Shown: piece by piece, positions 63,861 to 64,000 of the stretch | How the letters are laid out: every line of letters starts with the position of its first letter | Position numbering within the stretch: the stretch's first letter is position 1 | Assembly: GCF_048771995.1 (NCBI RefSeq) | Contig: NC_133050.1 | Span: forward strand, 7,674,501-7,738,500 | Reading direction: 5' to 3' | Source: Taeniopygia guttata | Lineage: Eukaryota > Chordata > Aves > Passeriformes > Estrildidae | Length of the DNA stretch: 64,000 nt | Made by a program: the position numbers and the translations under genes | Notes under the pieces: generated by a model | Databases searched by the model: none | What the model was told of the DNA's origin: nothing | The model's input: only the letters and a program-made list of their open reading frames with translations

Positions 63861-64000
63861 ATTTTATTTATGCAACTATAGATTTTACACAGAATACATG
63901 CAATAATGATGTATATTACATACAAAAGTTAATTTTAAAATGCCATAATTTACATCTCCATAAAGGCTTTTCCCCGAATATTTCCAGCGCTGTAAGCACA

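Larger units (their letters stand above)
61653..64000 (-). repeat. Right arm of the inverted CD244 duplication
   Basis: Reverse complement of 48663-50016 with an extra segment of about 1 kb (62.28-63.2 kb) holding four ITSM exons. Over the 3' part (61653-62268 against 49401-50016) I count about 16 mismatches by eye in roughly 610 positions. The membrane-exon part differs more. The arm runs off the window edge. Confidence 0.93.

Overview
This is nuclear DNA from a bird, most likely a GC-rich microchromosome. The evidence is split vertebrate genes with GT-AG introns, many 3' fragments of CR1 LINEs (the main avian retroposon), very short GC-rich introns packed with minisatellites, and a gene order matching the mammalian COPA-NCSTN-NHLH1-VANGL2-SLAM cluster segment (human 1q23). 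The order fits the part of the avian genome usually assigned to chicken chromosome 25. The species cannot be read from the sequence.

Layout. 1-60: first coding exon of COPA (minus), head-to-head with NCSTN across a 129-bp promoter. 190-12246: NCSTN (nicastrin), 17 coding exons, 725 codons, complete. 12.65-18.27 kb: intergenic, mostly minisatellites. 18312-18707: NHLH1 (bHLH), single coding exon, followed by two extra copies of its own 3' coding end. 21.1-33.67 kb: VANGL2, with a CpG-island promoter, a likely non-coding exon, and seven coding exons giving 521 residues. 35.3-38.9 kb (minus): an unrecognised small type I membrane protein. 41.6-47.07 kb (minus): a SLAMF6-like receptor with two ITSMs. 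47.8-49.4 kb (plus): a CD244-like receptor without ITSM exons. 50.2-55.5 kb (minus): SLAMF1. 58.0-59.8 kb (minus): CD48, with a GPI-type C-terminus. 62.2-63.4 kb (minus) and on past the window edge: CD244 proper, with the transmembrane exon and ITSM exons visible.

How the genes relate. COPA and NCSTN are housekeeping genes (COPI coat; gamma-secretase) sharing a promoter. NHLH1 and VANGL2 act in neural development and planar cell polarity. The right half is an immune-receptor cluster: SLAM-family proteins pair with each other or with CD48, and signal through TxYxxV/I motifs that bind SAP/EAT-2. CD48 is the GPI-anchored ligand of CD244.

Most notable: (1) the 48 codons before the VANGL2 ATG are open, protein-like and preceded by an ATT in strong initiation context, matching a reported long VANGL2 translational form; (2) CD244 is present as two inverted arms flanking SLAMF1 and CD48, one arm lacking the whole ITSM cassette; (3) splice junctions of NCSTN, the 3' end of NHLH1 and a VANGL2 acceptor have been copied repeatedly into neighbouring minisatellites. 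No tRNA, rRNA, CRISPR array or viral element was recognised. All exon limits were read by eye from splice consensus, reading phase and remembered human proteins.
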